Source of the DNA: Loripinus fragilis
Taxonomy: Eukaryota; Mollusca; Bivalvia; Lucinida; Lucinidae
DNA: 64,000 nucleotides
Direction of reading: 5' to 3'
NCBI GenBank assembly: GCA_964019695.1
Contig: OZ026524.1
Span: 63,991,066 to 64,055,065, forward strand
Shown: piece by piece, positions 10,138 to 21,306 of the stretch
How the letters are laid out: each line of letters opens with the position of its first letter
Position numbering within the stretch: the stretch's first letter is position 1
Program-made: the position numbers and the translations under genes
Notes under the pieces: model-generated
What the model saw: only the letters and a program-made list of their open reading frames with translations
Databases searched by the model: none
Told to the model about the DNA's origin: nothing

Positions 10138-13100
10138 GTATAACTGCATGGTAATTGGATATTTATGTTTTGGTAATTTATGGCGGCAACAATTTTGTTA
10201 ATGATTACAACGTATGTTATGTGGCAATTCTTTAATGTAGCTGTCAATCAATGTCAGTCATCTTATCTTGAGTGTACTTTCGTAGGTGGACAAAGAAAGA
10301 TCTGTCCCACGTCTCATGAAAAATGTGTCTCTATCATGAGACACACTACACACTTTGAGTTTTGAAAGTTTTGACTAAACTGGTATATATGGGCTATTTT
10401 GCGAGTTTGTTGCACCCCCAGGAAGAAAAACTTGGTTACTATTTTCAGTAAGGGACATGTCTGGGGGCCTCAGAAACCCATGTTTTACTAAGTTTTGTGC
10501 GGTCAGCTTTCTGTAAATGGCCTGTAATCAACGTTACCCTACTAACATTGAAAATAGTAGTACTCAAAATACAAGACTAAAAGGATATTTTACAAAAGTA
10601 TCAATGAAATTATTTGAACTTTAAATGGTTGGTCGTATCATAAACATCAATTGCAGACATCTGTGAGATGTATTTCTGCTCATCAGTGTTACGTACGTTA
10701 CATTTTTTACAAAATTGCAGATTATGACTTTAGAGATTGCATATAAGAATGAATCATGTTCCCCAACCCTAGGAAGAAAAGCTTGGTTACTATTTTCAGT
10801 CAGAGACATGTCCTGGGGCCTTAGAAACCCATGTTTTTCTAAGTTTTCTTTGGTCAATCGTCTGTAAAAGGTCTGTAATCAATGTTACCCTAATAACATT
10901 AAAAATACCAACAAAAAAGACAAGACCAATATGAATTTTCCAATAATATTAATGAAATTATTTGAGCGTTACACGCGTCAGCTAGACATAAATGTCAATT
11001 GCAACATCTGTGATATGTACTTCTGCTCTCCAGAGTTACTTATGTTACATTTTTTATGAAATTGCAGATAATAATCTAAAAGATTGCATATCAGAATAAA
11101 CCATGTTCCACAACCATAAATATGTAATAAAGATTTCGATTTTAATGATGAATTTTCATTTTCACATATTTGAAGCAATTTATAAATTGCCACTGGCAAT
11201 AAAGTGTAGTAAAATAAATATTTCAAGATGCTTATAAGCGTCTCGCTTCTACTGGCGTACATATTTTATTTTCGTCAATTCACATTGCACTGGGGTGGGT
11301 ACTGTCTTCTTTCATCTCTTTCACAATGATATTTAATAGCGACTTAACAAACAGGCTTAACTACCATAGACATTTAATTTCTGTCAATAAATGAATAAGG
11401 TAACGTAGGTAACAAAATGATGTCTTGCATAAATGGATAAAGATAATAGAATTTGTGGAGAATGAACTCATTTTTTTGCCTTTGTCCAACTACACGCAAG
11501 GTAAAATTTAAGTCTACTCAACATGTTTTAATAACCTCAATCACAGACATATTATTCTAAATAAACGTAATATAAGAGTTTTGTATGTTTGGTTCTGTTA
11601 CTTTGATATGGCTATTTTGCATTTTTTGTCAATGGTTCATGGCAAAATACATGATATTTACTTCATGATTCAAATATTGGACTGAAGATACCGTATATCA
11701 ATTAAAAATAAAAAAATAAATATCAAAGCAATATTTCCTGCATCTGATGGCAGGGCAGAGATGATAGTGCACGGTGTCTTCCAGAGCAGGGGCTTTCTGT
11801 TGATTTTATACAGAGAAAGACAAATCTTAAAAACTAATAAAGTTCTGGTTAAGCATTCTTCTAACAAGAGCGAAAGGGTAACAGATTGGTCAGATTTGAT
11901 GATTAGCTGTTTTACAAGTTTTAAATCCTTTACACTAAATGTATATGTAAGGTAAGTCCATAACATATGGAACAACACTCTGCCATTATATTAGCTTAAA
12001 TATATCTTTCCTGCAAGTTCTGGCTTTTTTTGCCATTAGAAGTATTTTATCAGGCTTGAAAAAATATGTTTGCTAAAAAGTGAGTATGACCAGGAAATGT
12101 CACAATCACAGACTGATGACTAACCAACGGTACTGTGAAGAAGAGACACAGAACATTTTAGGTCTTGACTGCATTTTGCTATACATGTAATCTAAAATTT
12201 CTAACTCTTATTTTAAAGACTGCAAACAGAATATCAATCAAAGTATTTATCAGAACAGGAGTAGCATGGTTTATACCCAAATATACCTGATGTTTTGTAG
12301 ATCTAGCCTAAACAGTTTTTCTTGTATGCTTAATACATTTAATTTTCACTGTTGGCAATTACAATTTGAAAACAAATAACAACAATGTTTCATCTGTCAC
12401 AATTGCAATCTTCTCTACTTTTGTTAAGCACAGTTCTTTTATATCAAATTGTAATGCTTATTATTTTATTATATTATACAGCAATTTTGAAAGAAATTAT
12501 TTTGTTTGTTAACTAAGGAAAGTTAAGGTAAAGCCATACTCATAGACTGAAAAACATAGTATGTTGTAACACTAATTACAAAGCTATAAAGATATTTCAT
12601 ATTAACATTAATTGCAAATCTTTTGTCAGTTATTGATTTTTTTTGAAAGTCCATTTTCATGAGTTTTTTCAACTTGAATCATAAACATGACAAAACAAAA
12701 TTGAGCAACATGGTTTGAATCTCTGAAGCTCACATATTAAGTTGTATAATGATTGTCAGTGAAAAAATGTGTCACAACTAACACGCAGCTATTGGCTTTC
12801 TTACATTGTTAATAATGTAGTTTTGTGTTGTTGTTTTTTGCACTGTCAGAGTTATTTCTAACAATTATACATGTTTGCACATGATCTATGAAATGAAAAG
12901 TATGAGACTTATGGTCAGTTTGTTGGTTTCAAAGATTTACTGAATTAGGCTTATTGTATGCAGAGCCATCAGAAAATGTGAATAATACTGCGGATAACAG
13001 CTAGTTGACATCATTTTAGTCATAAACTGACTCATTCTTGTACCAATTTGTTAATACTAACATTGTTTTAGGACTGTCTTGTCTACAGTGAAGGGAAATC

Positions 13101-13398
13101 ATTTCCATTTAATTTTAAGTGTAGTGCCATATGAAGATTACAAATATTTAGTACTGTATATTGCCAGTTACATACTTGTGCTAGCTAATCTCGTATATTG
13201 CACTGGTCAATACATGTAATATGATACTGTAATATAAAGACAAACCTTAAATCCAACAAATCACTGTTTCAGCAAACTGATATGGTTGAAAAACTGATTT
13301 ATTATTTGTTAGGATGGCGAGCATCCCAACTAAGGGATTGATCTCTACATCATGCAAATCAGAAATATTAAAACAAATATTATGTTTGTAAATTTGTC

Positions 13399-13584
13399 TT
13401 AGGTAAATCTTTCGTGATGTAATTTCTCAAAAAATGAGACATGACCTCTAATTAACTGATGAAAGACTGGGTATACACTGAAGCTGTCAGCTGATCCAAT
13501 GTGGTGAATGACAGCTGCGTGCGTAGCATGTTTACATCGTTGAATAACCTTTTTTAGAGCCTTTGCCACTGAAAGACCAACCAA
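13399..13584 (-). other. Unrecognised short reading frame in the foldback core
   Basis: A 61-codon minus-strand frame with higher GC than its surroundings. It contains the stretch KHATHAAVIHHIGSADSF and is preceded by a polypyrimidine run ending in CAG, like a splice acceptor. It lies in the core of the large foldback element. I do not recognise a family. It could be a captured exon, a transposase remnant or chance. Confidence 0.2.
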
Positions 13585-13589
13585 GACAC

Positions 13590-13945
13590 ACTTACCATAA
13601 TAGGATATTTTCCAATGGTACCAATGAACTTATCTGAGCTTTAAATGTTTGACGTAGACATAAACACTAATTGCAGACATCTATGAGATAGGTTTCTGCT
13701 CGTCAGCGTTACGTATTTTAAGTTTTATACAAAATTGCAGATAATGACTTTTTAATTGCATATTAGATTAAAACATGTTCCCCAACCTTAATTTTATAAC
13801 GCATTTATAACTTGTAACTGTAATGAAATAAATATTTAAATACGCTTATTAGCATGTAACTTGTACTGGCTTACATATTTTCTATCCCGATTTTATATGG
13901 TAACGTAATTTACAGGCCTATTACGAGTTTGACAACAGGAAACGT
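13590..13945 (+). repeat. Extra direct copy of arm sequence beside the right arm
   Basis: This block resembles about 10925-11275 in the same orientation: TTTCTGCTCGTCAGCGTTACGT, AAAATTGCAGATAATGAC and TGTACTGGCTTACATATTTT. It is therefore inverted relative to the neighbouring right arm (about 14290-14620). It suggests internal rearrangement or a second insertion of the same family. Confidence 0.6.
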
Positions 13946-15570
13946 AATAAAACATTCAGCCCAATATTTGAATCATGAAGTAGATATTATGTTTATTGTT
14001 ATGAACCATTGGTAAAAAATCTGCAAACTGTCACATCAAAGTAACAGAATCAACCAAAATTGCAAAACTCTCTTATTTTATTGTTTATTTAGAATAATTT
14101 GACTATAATTGAAGTTATTTAAAAAAAATATAGAGAATAGACTCAAATATAACCTTGTCGACAGGCTATGTCGTCAGGCTAAGGAAGAATTTGAGTCTAC
14201 TTTCCACACTTTAGTGTTTTTATCTATTTATGCAAAAGACAATGCTGTTACCTACGTTACCTTTTATATATTAACAGCAACAAACTTTCCATCGTCGTTG
14301 ACTCTGTGTATCAAATTATTATTTTATTTCACTGTGACAGAGATGAAAAAGACATTGTACATTCCAATGCAATGTAAATCGGTTCAGATAGAAAATATGT
14401 ACGCCGGTAGAAGTAACATGCTAATAAGCACATTTAAACGTTTATTTTGCTACCTCTATCGCCAGTTTCAAGTTATTAGTAGCTTTTATATGTAAGAATG
14501 ATGATTCATTATTTGAATAGAGATCTTTATCACAAATGTAAGGTTGGGTAAGTAATCTATAAAGTCATAATATGCAAATTCATAAAAAAATGTAACATAA
14601 GTAACTCTGACCAGCAGAAATACACTCCACAGATGTCTCAAATTGGTGTGTTAGTCAGCTCAAACATGTAAAGCTCAAATAATTTCATTAATACTATTGG
14701 GAAATATCCCATAAGTCTTGTATTTTGTGTTGCTATTTTTAAAGTCAGTAGGGTAACATCGATTACAGGCCATTTACAGACAACTGACCGAAGAATCCTT
14801 AGTAAATCATGGGTTTCTAAGGCCACAAGACATGTCCCTGACTGAAAATAGAAGCCAAGTGTTTCTTCCTGCGGTTAGGGAACATGGTTCATTCTCATAT
14901 GCAATCTATAAAGTCATCATCTGCAATTTCGTATAAAATTTAACATACGTCACGCTGTTTAGCGAAAATATATCTCACAGATGTCTGCAATTGATGTTTA
15001 TGACTAGATCAAACATTTAAAGTTCAAGTAATTTCATTGATACTTTTGTAAAATATTTTATTAGTCTTGTATTTTGTATACAACCATTTTCTATGTTAGT
15101 AGGGTAACGTTGGTTACAGGCCATTTACAGAAAATTGACCACAGAAAACTTAGTAAAACATGGGTTTTCAAGGTCCCAAGACATGTCTCTGACTGAAAAT
15201 AGTGACCAAGTTTTTCTTCCTGGGGTTGCAACAGAACTCAAAATTTGAATTTTGGCCCCTACACTACTATTAGAAAGTTGAAATATGAGTTACATTGAAA
15301 CTAGGATGTGTGTATGTTTGTCCTGGTGAGTTATCCTATCTAGTTATGTGGGCTGAGAGAGCCTAATGTTTTATGCTCTCAACTTTGAAAAGGTTGAAGG
15401 GACATTCTGCTTTCGGCTTGTCCATCCGCCCGTCCGTGCGTGCGTCCTTTCAAAAAGAAAAAGTTAGGTTTTGAATTCCTCAATCCGTATTTTTCCCTTT
15501 GTGGCTGTATGCACCTTTTAAATGTTCAGAATGAAATTATATAGAACAAGAAATATGTTTAAAACTAGAG

Positions 15571-17230
15571 GACCTGAAGGTCCTGAAGCGCTCACCTGGT
15601 CTCCATTACAATGTTAAAATAGGTCAAGGTCAACTTAAGCTTGTTAATTAATCATAATATGTTATTATGGGCATGGTGGCCATTTTGGTCAAGTGACCCA
15701 AAACAAATATCATATCTATATCGTTTTATTTACTATATACTCCCAGTGACCTATATAAGATATATATATGCCACTGATATTCCATATAAAATTTGAGTTC
15801 AAACAGCCCAGTGATTTCTGAGAAACTGATGTTTAGAAACATATGTGACAGTCCAATATGAGTGGCCTTGGACGAAAGGTCAAATGTCAGCTCGACCTTT
15901 GGTGCTAATATAAAACCAGTGTCTCATTAAGTTTAACATTTCTCTCAAGTATTATGATTTCCGCTTGAACAGTCATTTCAAGAACTTTCCAATATAAATG
16001 CATTAGGAATAAAATTTGGCCTTGTCGTAAAAAAGGTTAAGGTCAGTCAACCCGGTTTCATCATTTATTCAAACCTGGTAGGACTCGTATCCCCTATACT
16101 ACATATCAAGTCCCATGGCCATTGGCCTTTTGGTTCCAGAGAAGAAGATTTTTAAAGGGTGTTTACCTTATATGGGCATGGTGGCCATCTAGGTCATGTG
16201 GCCATTAAAATTTGCTAAAAATTTACTTCCCTTAACTTAAGGGGTCTTCATTTGAAATTTGAGTCCAATTGGCATAGTGGTTTTGGAGAAAACTATATTT
16301 TAATATATCGATGGGACTCCAATGTGAGCGACATTGGCTGAAAGGTCTTTGGAAATAATTAATAGCCGCTGTCTCATTAAGTTTAACATACCAAGTGAGA
16401 ATAATGACTTTGGCTTCAACAGTTTTCAAAAAAAAAAACTTTTTCAAATATTTTCTCATTTAATTGCGTTAAGTAGGTCAAGGACAACCTAGGATCATCA
16501 TTTAAACAAAATTGGTTGGCCTCGCATTCCTAATGCTATATTCAAGTCCCAAGGTCATTGGCCTTCTGGTTCCGGAGAAGATGAGTTTTTAAATGGTTTT
16601 ACCATAATCTTGGTCATGTGACTAAACATTTTTGTATTAATTTTTGGCTAACTTATCATTAAGGGGTCTTTACATCAAAATTGAGTTCAATTGGGCAAAT
16701 GCAATGAAATGGCTTCTGAGAAAACTATGTTTTAATATATTAATTGGACTCCTTCTAAGCGGAAAGGTCAAAGGTCAACCTTGACCTCTTGAACTTATTT
16801 ATAGCCATTCTCACTTTAGGTTAAACATATCAAGTTAGAATAATGACTTAGTCTTCCATAGTTTTCAATAAATCAACTTTCAAAAATTTCCCTATATAAA
16901 TGAATTAGGATGCAAATTTGACTTTGACTTTAAATAGGTCAATGGGGAGCCTAGGATCATCATTTGAACAAACTTGGCAGGTCTTACATCCCATTAAGTC
17001 CCAAGGTCATCAACCTTCTGGTTCTGGAGAAGAAGATTTATAGGGTTTTACCATATATGGGCGTGGCGGTCATCTTGGTCAGGTGACCAGAACCATTTGT
17101 ACAATTAAACTTTCGTTCCCGCGTCCCAAGGAGTCTCCATATGAAATTTGAGTTTAATTTGCTCAGTGGTTTCAGTGGAGAAGATGTTAGAAAATGTTGA
17201 CGGACGGACGGACGCCGGAGTGACTGGTAT
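15571..17230 (+). repeat. Tandem repeat of about 450-bp units, four copies
   Basis: Opens with GAGGACCTGAAGGTCCTG, then CGCTCACCTGG. It then repeats a block with the order: CATGGTGGCCATCTTGGTCA, GTGACC, AAATTTGAGTTCAATTGG, GTGGTTTCTGAGAAAACTA, GACTCC, GGTCAAAGGTCAACCTTGACC, TCATTTGAACAAACTTGG, CAAGGTCATTGGCCTTCTGG. The GGTCAxGTGxCC landmark recurs at about 15690, 16190, 16610 and 17075. It ends in a GACGGACGGACGG tract. There is no coding potential. The many half-sites of TGACC/GGTCA are a by-product of the repeat. Confidence 0.8.
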
Positions 17231-17580
17231 AGTATTAGCTTACCCACAATTACCTACAAATATCGGCAATTCTTCCCTACGGAAGAGGTATCGTGCCATA
17301 CATTTTTTTAAACCATGAACGCAGATATTTCTTTACCTTTCTCGCGTTTTAACTATCATTCTTTCAGCTTCATTGTGAAAATCATATTTTAAACTAATAA
17401 AAAGGTGCAAAAAAAAATAAACATAACATAACATACTACTAAATCTCTGCGATAGATGAGCTTCAAACGTGGTCAGCTGATACAGAAGGGTACTATTCTA
17501 TGTCTATGAACAAGCATATGGTTAGGGGCAGAGTGTTTCACAAACACAATTTCTTGTTTTAAGCGGTTGGTTTGTTCCTT
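17231..17580. other. Intergenic sequence, nothing recognised
   Basis: AT-rich with no frame, hairpin or repeat copy that I could tie to other parts of the window. Confidence 0.5.
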
Positions 17581-17656
17581 AGGATTATCACGGGAGTAGT
17601 AATGGATGGCACGATGGAGTACCCATAATGCCATCCATTACTACTCACGGGAATGA
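17581..17656. repeat. Isolated hairpin
   Basis: The arm TCACGGGAGTAGTAATGGATGGCA is followed by a short loop and its complement ending CCATCCATTACTACTCACGGGA (the right arm lacks one base). Arms are about 23 bp. No other copy was noticed in the window. Confidence 0.75.
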
Positions 17657-18917
17657 CCGTAGTCTGTGATCTCATCTTCAGTTTTTTCTCACCTATATTA
17701 AAACCGCACAAGTTCAGCGGTTCACGCCAATGGAAGGACTGTTATCTTTTCGATGTTGAAAACTCATCTTTTCAAAAGAAGTATGTTACTGGTTTCTTGC
17801 ATGGTATTTACAAAACTACGGGAAACTACATGTATTTATCAAATATCGTGTCCATTGTCCTTGTCTCTAACAGGGTGAAAACTTCGGGTACTTGTCCCAA
17901 AAAAGACAAATTGTGTTTATTTTCTTGACAGCTATATCATCAAATATGATTTCTAATGTGCTAACCTGCTACTTGTACGCTTGTATTTGCAGGACATTTG
18001 AAATGCCCCACGTTGCCCTTAACACACGAAAACACTTGTCACCCAATCTTCACTTTGATCTCAAAACGCTAACAAGCTACTAACCTGTTGTACTGCAACA
18101 TAATTTTCACCACTAACAAGCAGCTAAACTGGCCGATTGACGATTTTAATTATACCAAAGCAGTGTGGTGCTACATAAATTTCTGCTAAACACCTCTGAA
18201 TTATACACATTATAGGCACCATATACACTGCCAATTTTTTAAAACAAAATATGAGTCCATGACCTTTCGTTTCGGTGCAAAACGTATGTCAGTTTTCTGC
18301 ACCTTCAGTATAGCCTTGATAATCTCTTTTTAGCACTCGCATTCTATTCATTTTACCGGGACTATAGCTCTGTGTAATAACGAAAACATTATAAACACGC
18401 ATGTGCAATTCCCTTACAGTATTTGGATCCAACTTACAATGTAATCTACTTTATATTGCCGCCGAGTATATGAGCAACGAATCCAGCAGGCACATGACGT
18501 CAAAGATCTTCATATCAACGTCGACGTTGATACTACGTTGTTCTTGCTGGGGAAGGCTCTGGCAACCCTGACTGCACATGCGACGGATCATCTAAGTCTT
18601 CGCTGGTCACGTTTGCTATAGTACCAAGTTGGACCTTTTATTTTGAGTCCGTTGTCCAATCTGCGATGATATATTAATTATGACATTTGCTAGCTATAAT
18701 AAGAGCGTTGTCATCTATAAAAGCAACACCCCCCCCCCCCCCTCCCCCGTTTTCATATCCCTTCTCATGCCACTAGCTATACATAGCTAGTGAAAGAATT
18801 TTGCTCTTTTACAGACTGCCTAAACCGAGTTTTAGTTTAATTTGATCAGTCCCATAGGGTATGTTTTTGTTTTGGGAGATTGCCACAGTGACTGGAGAGA
18901 ATTAATAGACGCAGTTA
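17657..18917. other. Intergenic sequence, no gene supported
   Basis: Frames at 17653-17928 and 17892-18083 overlap each other and show no recognisable domain. A poly-C tract is present at about 18727-18747. Nothing else is identified. Confidence 0.5.
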
Positions 18918-19156
18918 GAGCCGCGACATGAGGTTTTCAACAACGTGGTATGTGCGACCAGCAAAGCCTTAGATCAGCCTGCGCAAACGCGCAGTCTGAT
19001 CAGAGCATTTGCTAGTAGCTTGAATATCCTATGTCTGTTAAGCTACTGGCTGAACAGCATTTGGAGTTTCTTAGCTTATAAAGGGTCTGCACACGCTCGT
19101 CCAAGTCTACACTTGTCAAAATGCCACATTGTAAGAAATCACATGTCACGGCCATT
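18918..19156. mobile_element. MITE family with CTGCGCA palindrome, copy 1
   Basis: The left end GAGCCGCGACATGAGGTTTTC pairs with the right end CACATGTCACGGCC as imperfect inverted repeats. Internally it carries the self-complementary string GATCAGCCTGCGCAAACGCG with CGCAGTCTGATC. A second copy (56876-57112) is collinear throughout, including the TAAGCTACTGGCTGAACA segment. No coding sequence. Confidence 0.8.
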
Positions 19157-19203
19157 CGTCTTGTCTATGTCATCGTTTTTAAACAGGTCATCTGTGTCTA
19201 ATT

Positions 19204-19571
19204 AAAGAGACTAAGTCTGCAACTATGAACATTTTTCGAAAAAATCTATTTTCTTTTTAAATCATTTGTAAAAGTAAAATTAAGTTATGTTCTCACAATA
19301 AATCTGTTCGTCATAGCCGAAAACTGCATGGAGACGTGATTATCTTATAAAAACAGGTGTTTTTCTCTTGTTGGTAATTATTTGCGTCCCTCCAATAATT
19401 AAAGACAGTTAATATTTAGCATAAATGCTGTAGTTTTGATACTGATAATTTGTTAAGATTTACGAAATTGCTCAAATATATACCTGAATTTTAGTATTTT
19501 TGCTGTGTTTTTGAAAAATAGAAACATTATTTCTAAAATTAAAAGATCAAAAGTTACAGACTATGCAGCTT
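19204..19571 (+). repeat. 370-bp dispersed repeat, copy 2
   Basis: Same order and orientation as 9021-9391, including AACTATGAACATTTTTCGAA, TCTCTTGTTGGTAATTATTT and AGTTACAGACTATGCAGCTT. Confidence 0.8.
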
Positions 19572-19641
19572 GAAGTGTATATTAAATGGGAAAAAATAAT
19601 CTGATACCATATTCATATTGCATAAATCTTGACTTAGAAAA

Positions 19642-19886
19642 TTTGGGCTTCGACGCGAGAAACCCTGTCTTCGGGGGGTTTGCGAACAACACAGGCGCAG
19701 ACCAGCCTGCGCATCTGCGCAGTCTGATCAGCGCCTCTGTTATACTCTTTTTGAAAAGTATCATACCTTAACTTGCTTCGAGCAACATTTCAATTTTCTA
19801 GCTAGTCTCTGTAGCTGAGCTGACAAGTTTGAGTTTCGCTTTGTCGGAAACCCCGAAGACAGGTTTTGTCGCGACGAGGCCCAAAT
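19642..19886. mobile_element. MITE with TTTGGGC inverted ends
   Basis: The left end TTTGGGCTTCGACGCGAGAA then CCCTGTCTTCGGGG is matched in complement by the right end CCCCGAAGACAGGTTTTGTC then GCGACGAGGCCCAAA. The centre contains CAGCCTGCGCATCTGCGCAG, the same kind of palindrome as in the 18.9-kb MITE, so the two families may be related. No coding sequence. Confidence 0.82.
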
Positions 19887-20099
19887 GTGGTCAGGCACAA
19901 ATTTACGCTGCCGCAATCGTTGTCAAAACTCAACGGAAGCCCTCCCTATTCAGTATTGTGATTCTGGATATAGTATTTAATGACCTTATTTTTTAGTGAT
20001 TGCATGCCTAATTTTAGGGGTCAGTGATTTTAAGGGCTTACAAATCATCGATTAAGTCAATAAATGCTTTAAAATACGTAGCTTTATTCAAAAATTTCA

Positions 20100-20535
20100 A
20101 AAGTTAACCTTTATGACTTTCTTTCCGTCCGACAATCAAGTATAAGTTACATGTAATATCCATGACTCAGTTTATTTTGGTCCTACAATCAATTTAAAGT
20201 TAACCTTAATGACTTTCTTTTGGTCCTACAATCAATTTGAATTTAAACTTAATGACTTTCTTTTGGTCCTACAAATAATTTAAAGTTAACCTTAATGACT
20301 TTCTTTTGGTCCTACAGTCAATTTAAAGTTAGCCTTAATGACTTTCTTTTGGTCCCACAATCAATCAAAAGTTAACCTCTATAATGACTTTCTTTTGGTC
20401 CTACAATAAATTTAAAGTTAACCTTATTGACTTTTTTTCGGTCCAACAATCAATTTAAAGTGAACCTTCTTGACTTTCTTTCTTTCGGTCCAACAATGTA
20501 TAAAAAATTAACCTTTAATACTTTCTTTCGGTCCG
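20100..20535 (+). repeat. 43-bp tandem array
   Basis: About ten units built on TGACTTTCTTTTGGTCCTAC followed by AATCAATTTAAAGTTAACCT. Several units vary in the GGTCC(T/C/A)ACAA segment. One strand is strongly pyrimidine-rich. Confidence 0.9.
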
Positions 20536-21306
20536 CTAATCGCTCTCACATTCAATAGATATCGAGAGGCCAAATGCAGGGCTCTAAAATTGAAGATTGA
20601 ACCAGGAAATAATTGAACAACAATACAAAATATGTTCATTGAAGAGAGCGATCATTTGCATAATTTTCAGATTGCATGTTTTAACATGAATAAAACGTCT
20701 ATATTGTGTTATGATAATCACTACACACGCATAATACAATTTACATGTATATCCCAACCAACAACGACGAATGAGAAACGCAATGAAAGAAACAAGTCAG
20801 AGATATCTAAGAGAAAAGGTCTCGTTCTGAGCCATCTTGGAATAAGGATAGATCTATATGTCAGCTCATATTAATGTGGACACATGTCCTTAATTAAGAA
20901 TGCGTAAATAATTGATTGATTTGATTGATTTATTTCCGTATCACAGATTAGCATTTAAAGTGATGTTAAATATAGTCATAAGATCTACATTTAAATACAC
21001 AATTGAAAAGTTCTATGGCTTGCTAACCAATACTAAGGATAACACAAACAAATTTTTAGTGATTTCTCTAATTTCCACTGTGATCCTTTTCACTGGCTGC
21101 AAGCCATAGTGAGACACCACTTGGTAAACACTAAATAAATAAGTATTAAGGGCACTAAATTACCAATTATGAAAACTGAGCGAAAACACCTTAAAAAGTA
21201 AGTCAGTATGACCAGAAAATACCTTAAAAAGGTAAGTGAGTATATGATACGTGCCTTTGAATCCATGTCAAACGGTATGATTTCATTTAAGGTAATCTGA
21301 AGTTAT
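20536..21306. other. Intergenic sequence, nothing recognised
   Basis: AT-rich, with short frames at 20632 and 20912 that show no domain. A short direct repeat, ACCTTAAAAAGTAAG(T), occurs at about 21189 and 21221. Confidence 0.5.

Larger units (their letters stand above)
10403..15239. mobile_element. Large foldback element with about 1.3-kb inverted arms
   Basis: The left end (10403, GAGTTTGTTGCACCCCCAGG) matches the complement of the right end (15239, CCTGGGGTTGCAACAGAACTC). Homology continues inwards in the same order: the GACATGTC and CATGGGTTT segments, TTACAGGCCATTTACAG, then the block around CAATATTTGAATCATGAAGTA (about 11670 and 13970). The arms are about 10403-11690 and 13963-15239, imperfect and clearly diverged. 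The outer part of each arm contains two tandem versions of a roughly 350-bp block (starting near 10418 and 10770 on the left; ending near 14870 and 15225 on the right). The core of about 2.3 kb has no recognised transposase. Frames such as 14109-14495 lie in the arms and have no family match I can see. Confidence 0.75.

Noticed and set aside
14109..14495. 128-codon frame as a possible membrane protein
   Set aside because: It lies in the right arm of the large foldback; the corresponding left arm has stops, and there is no recognisable family pattern.
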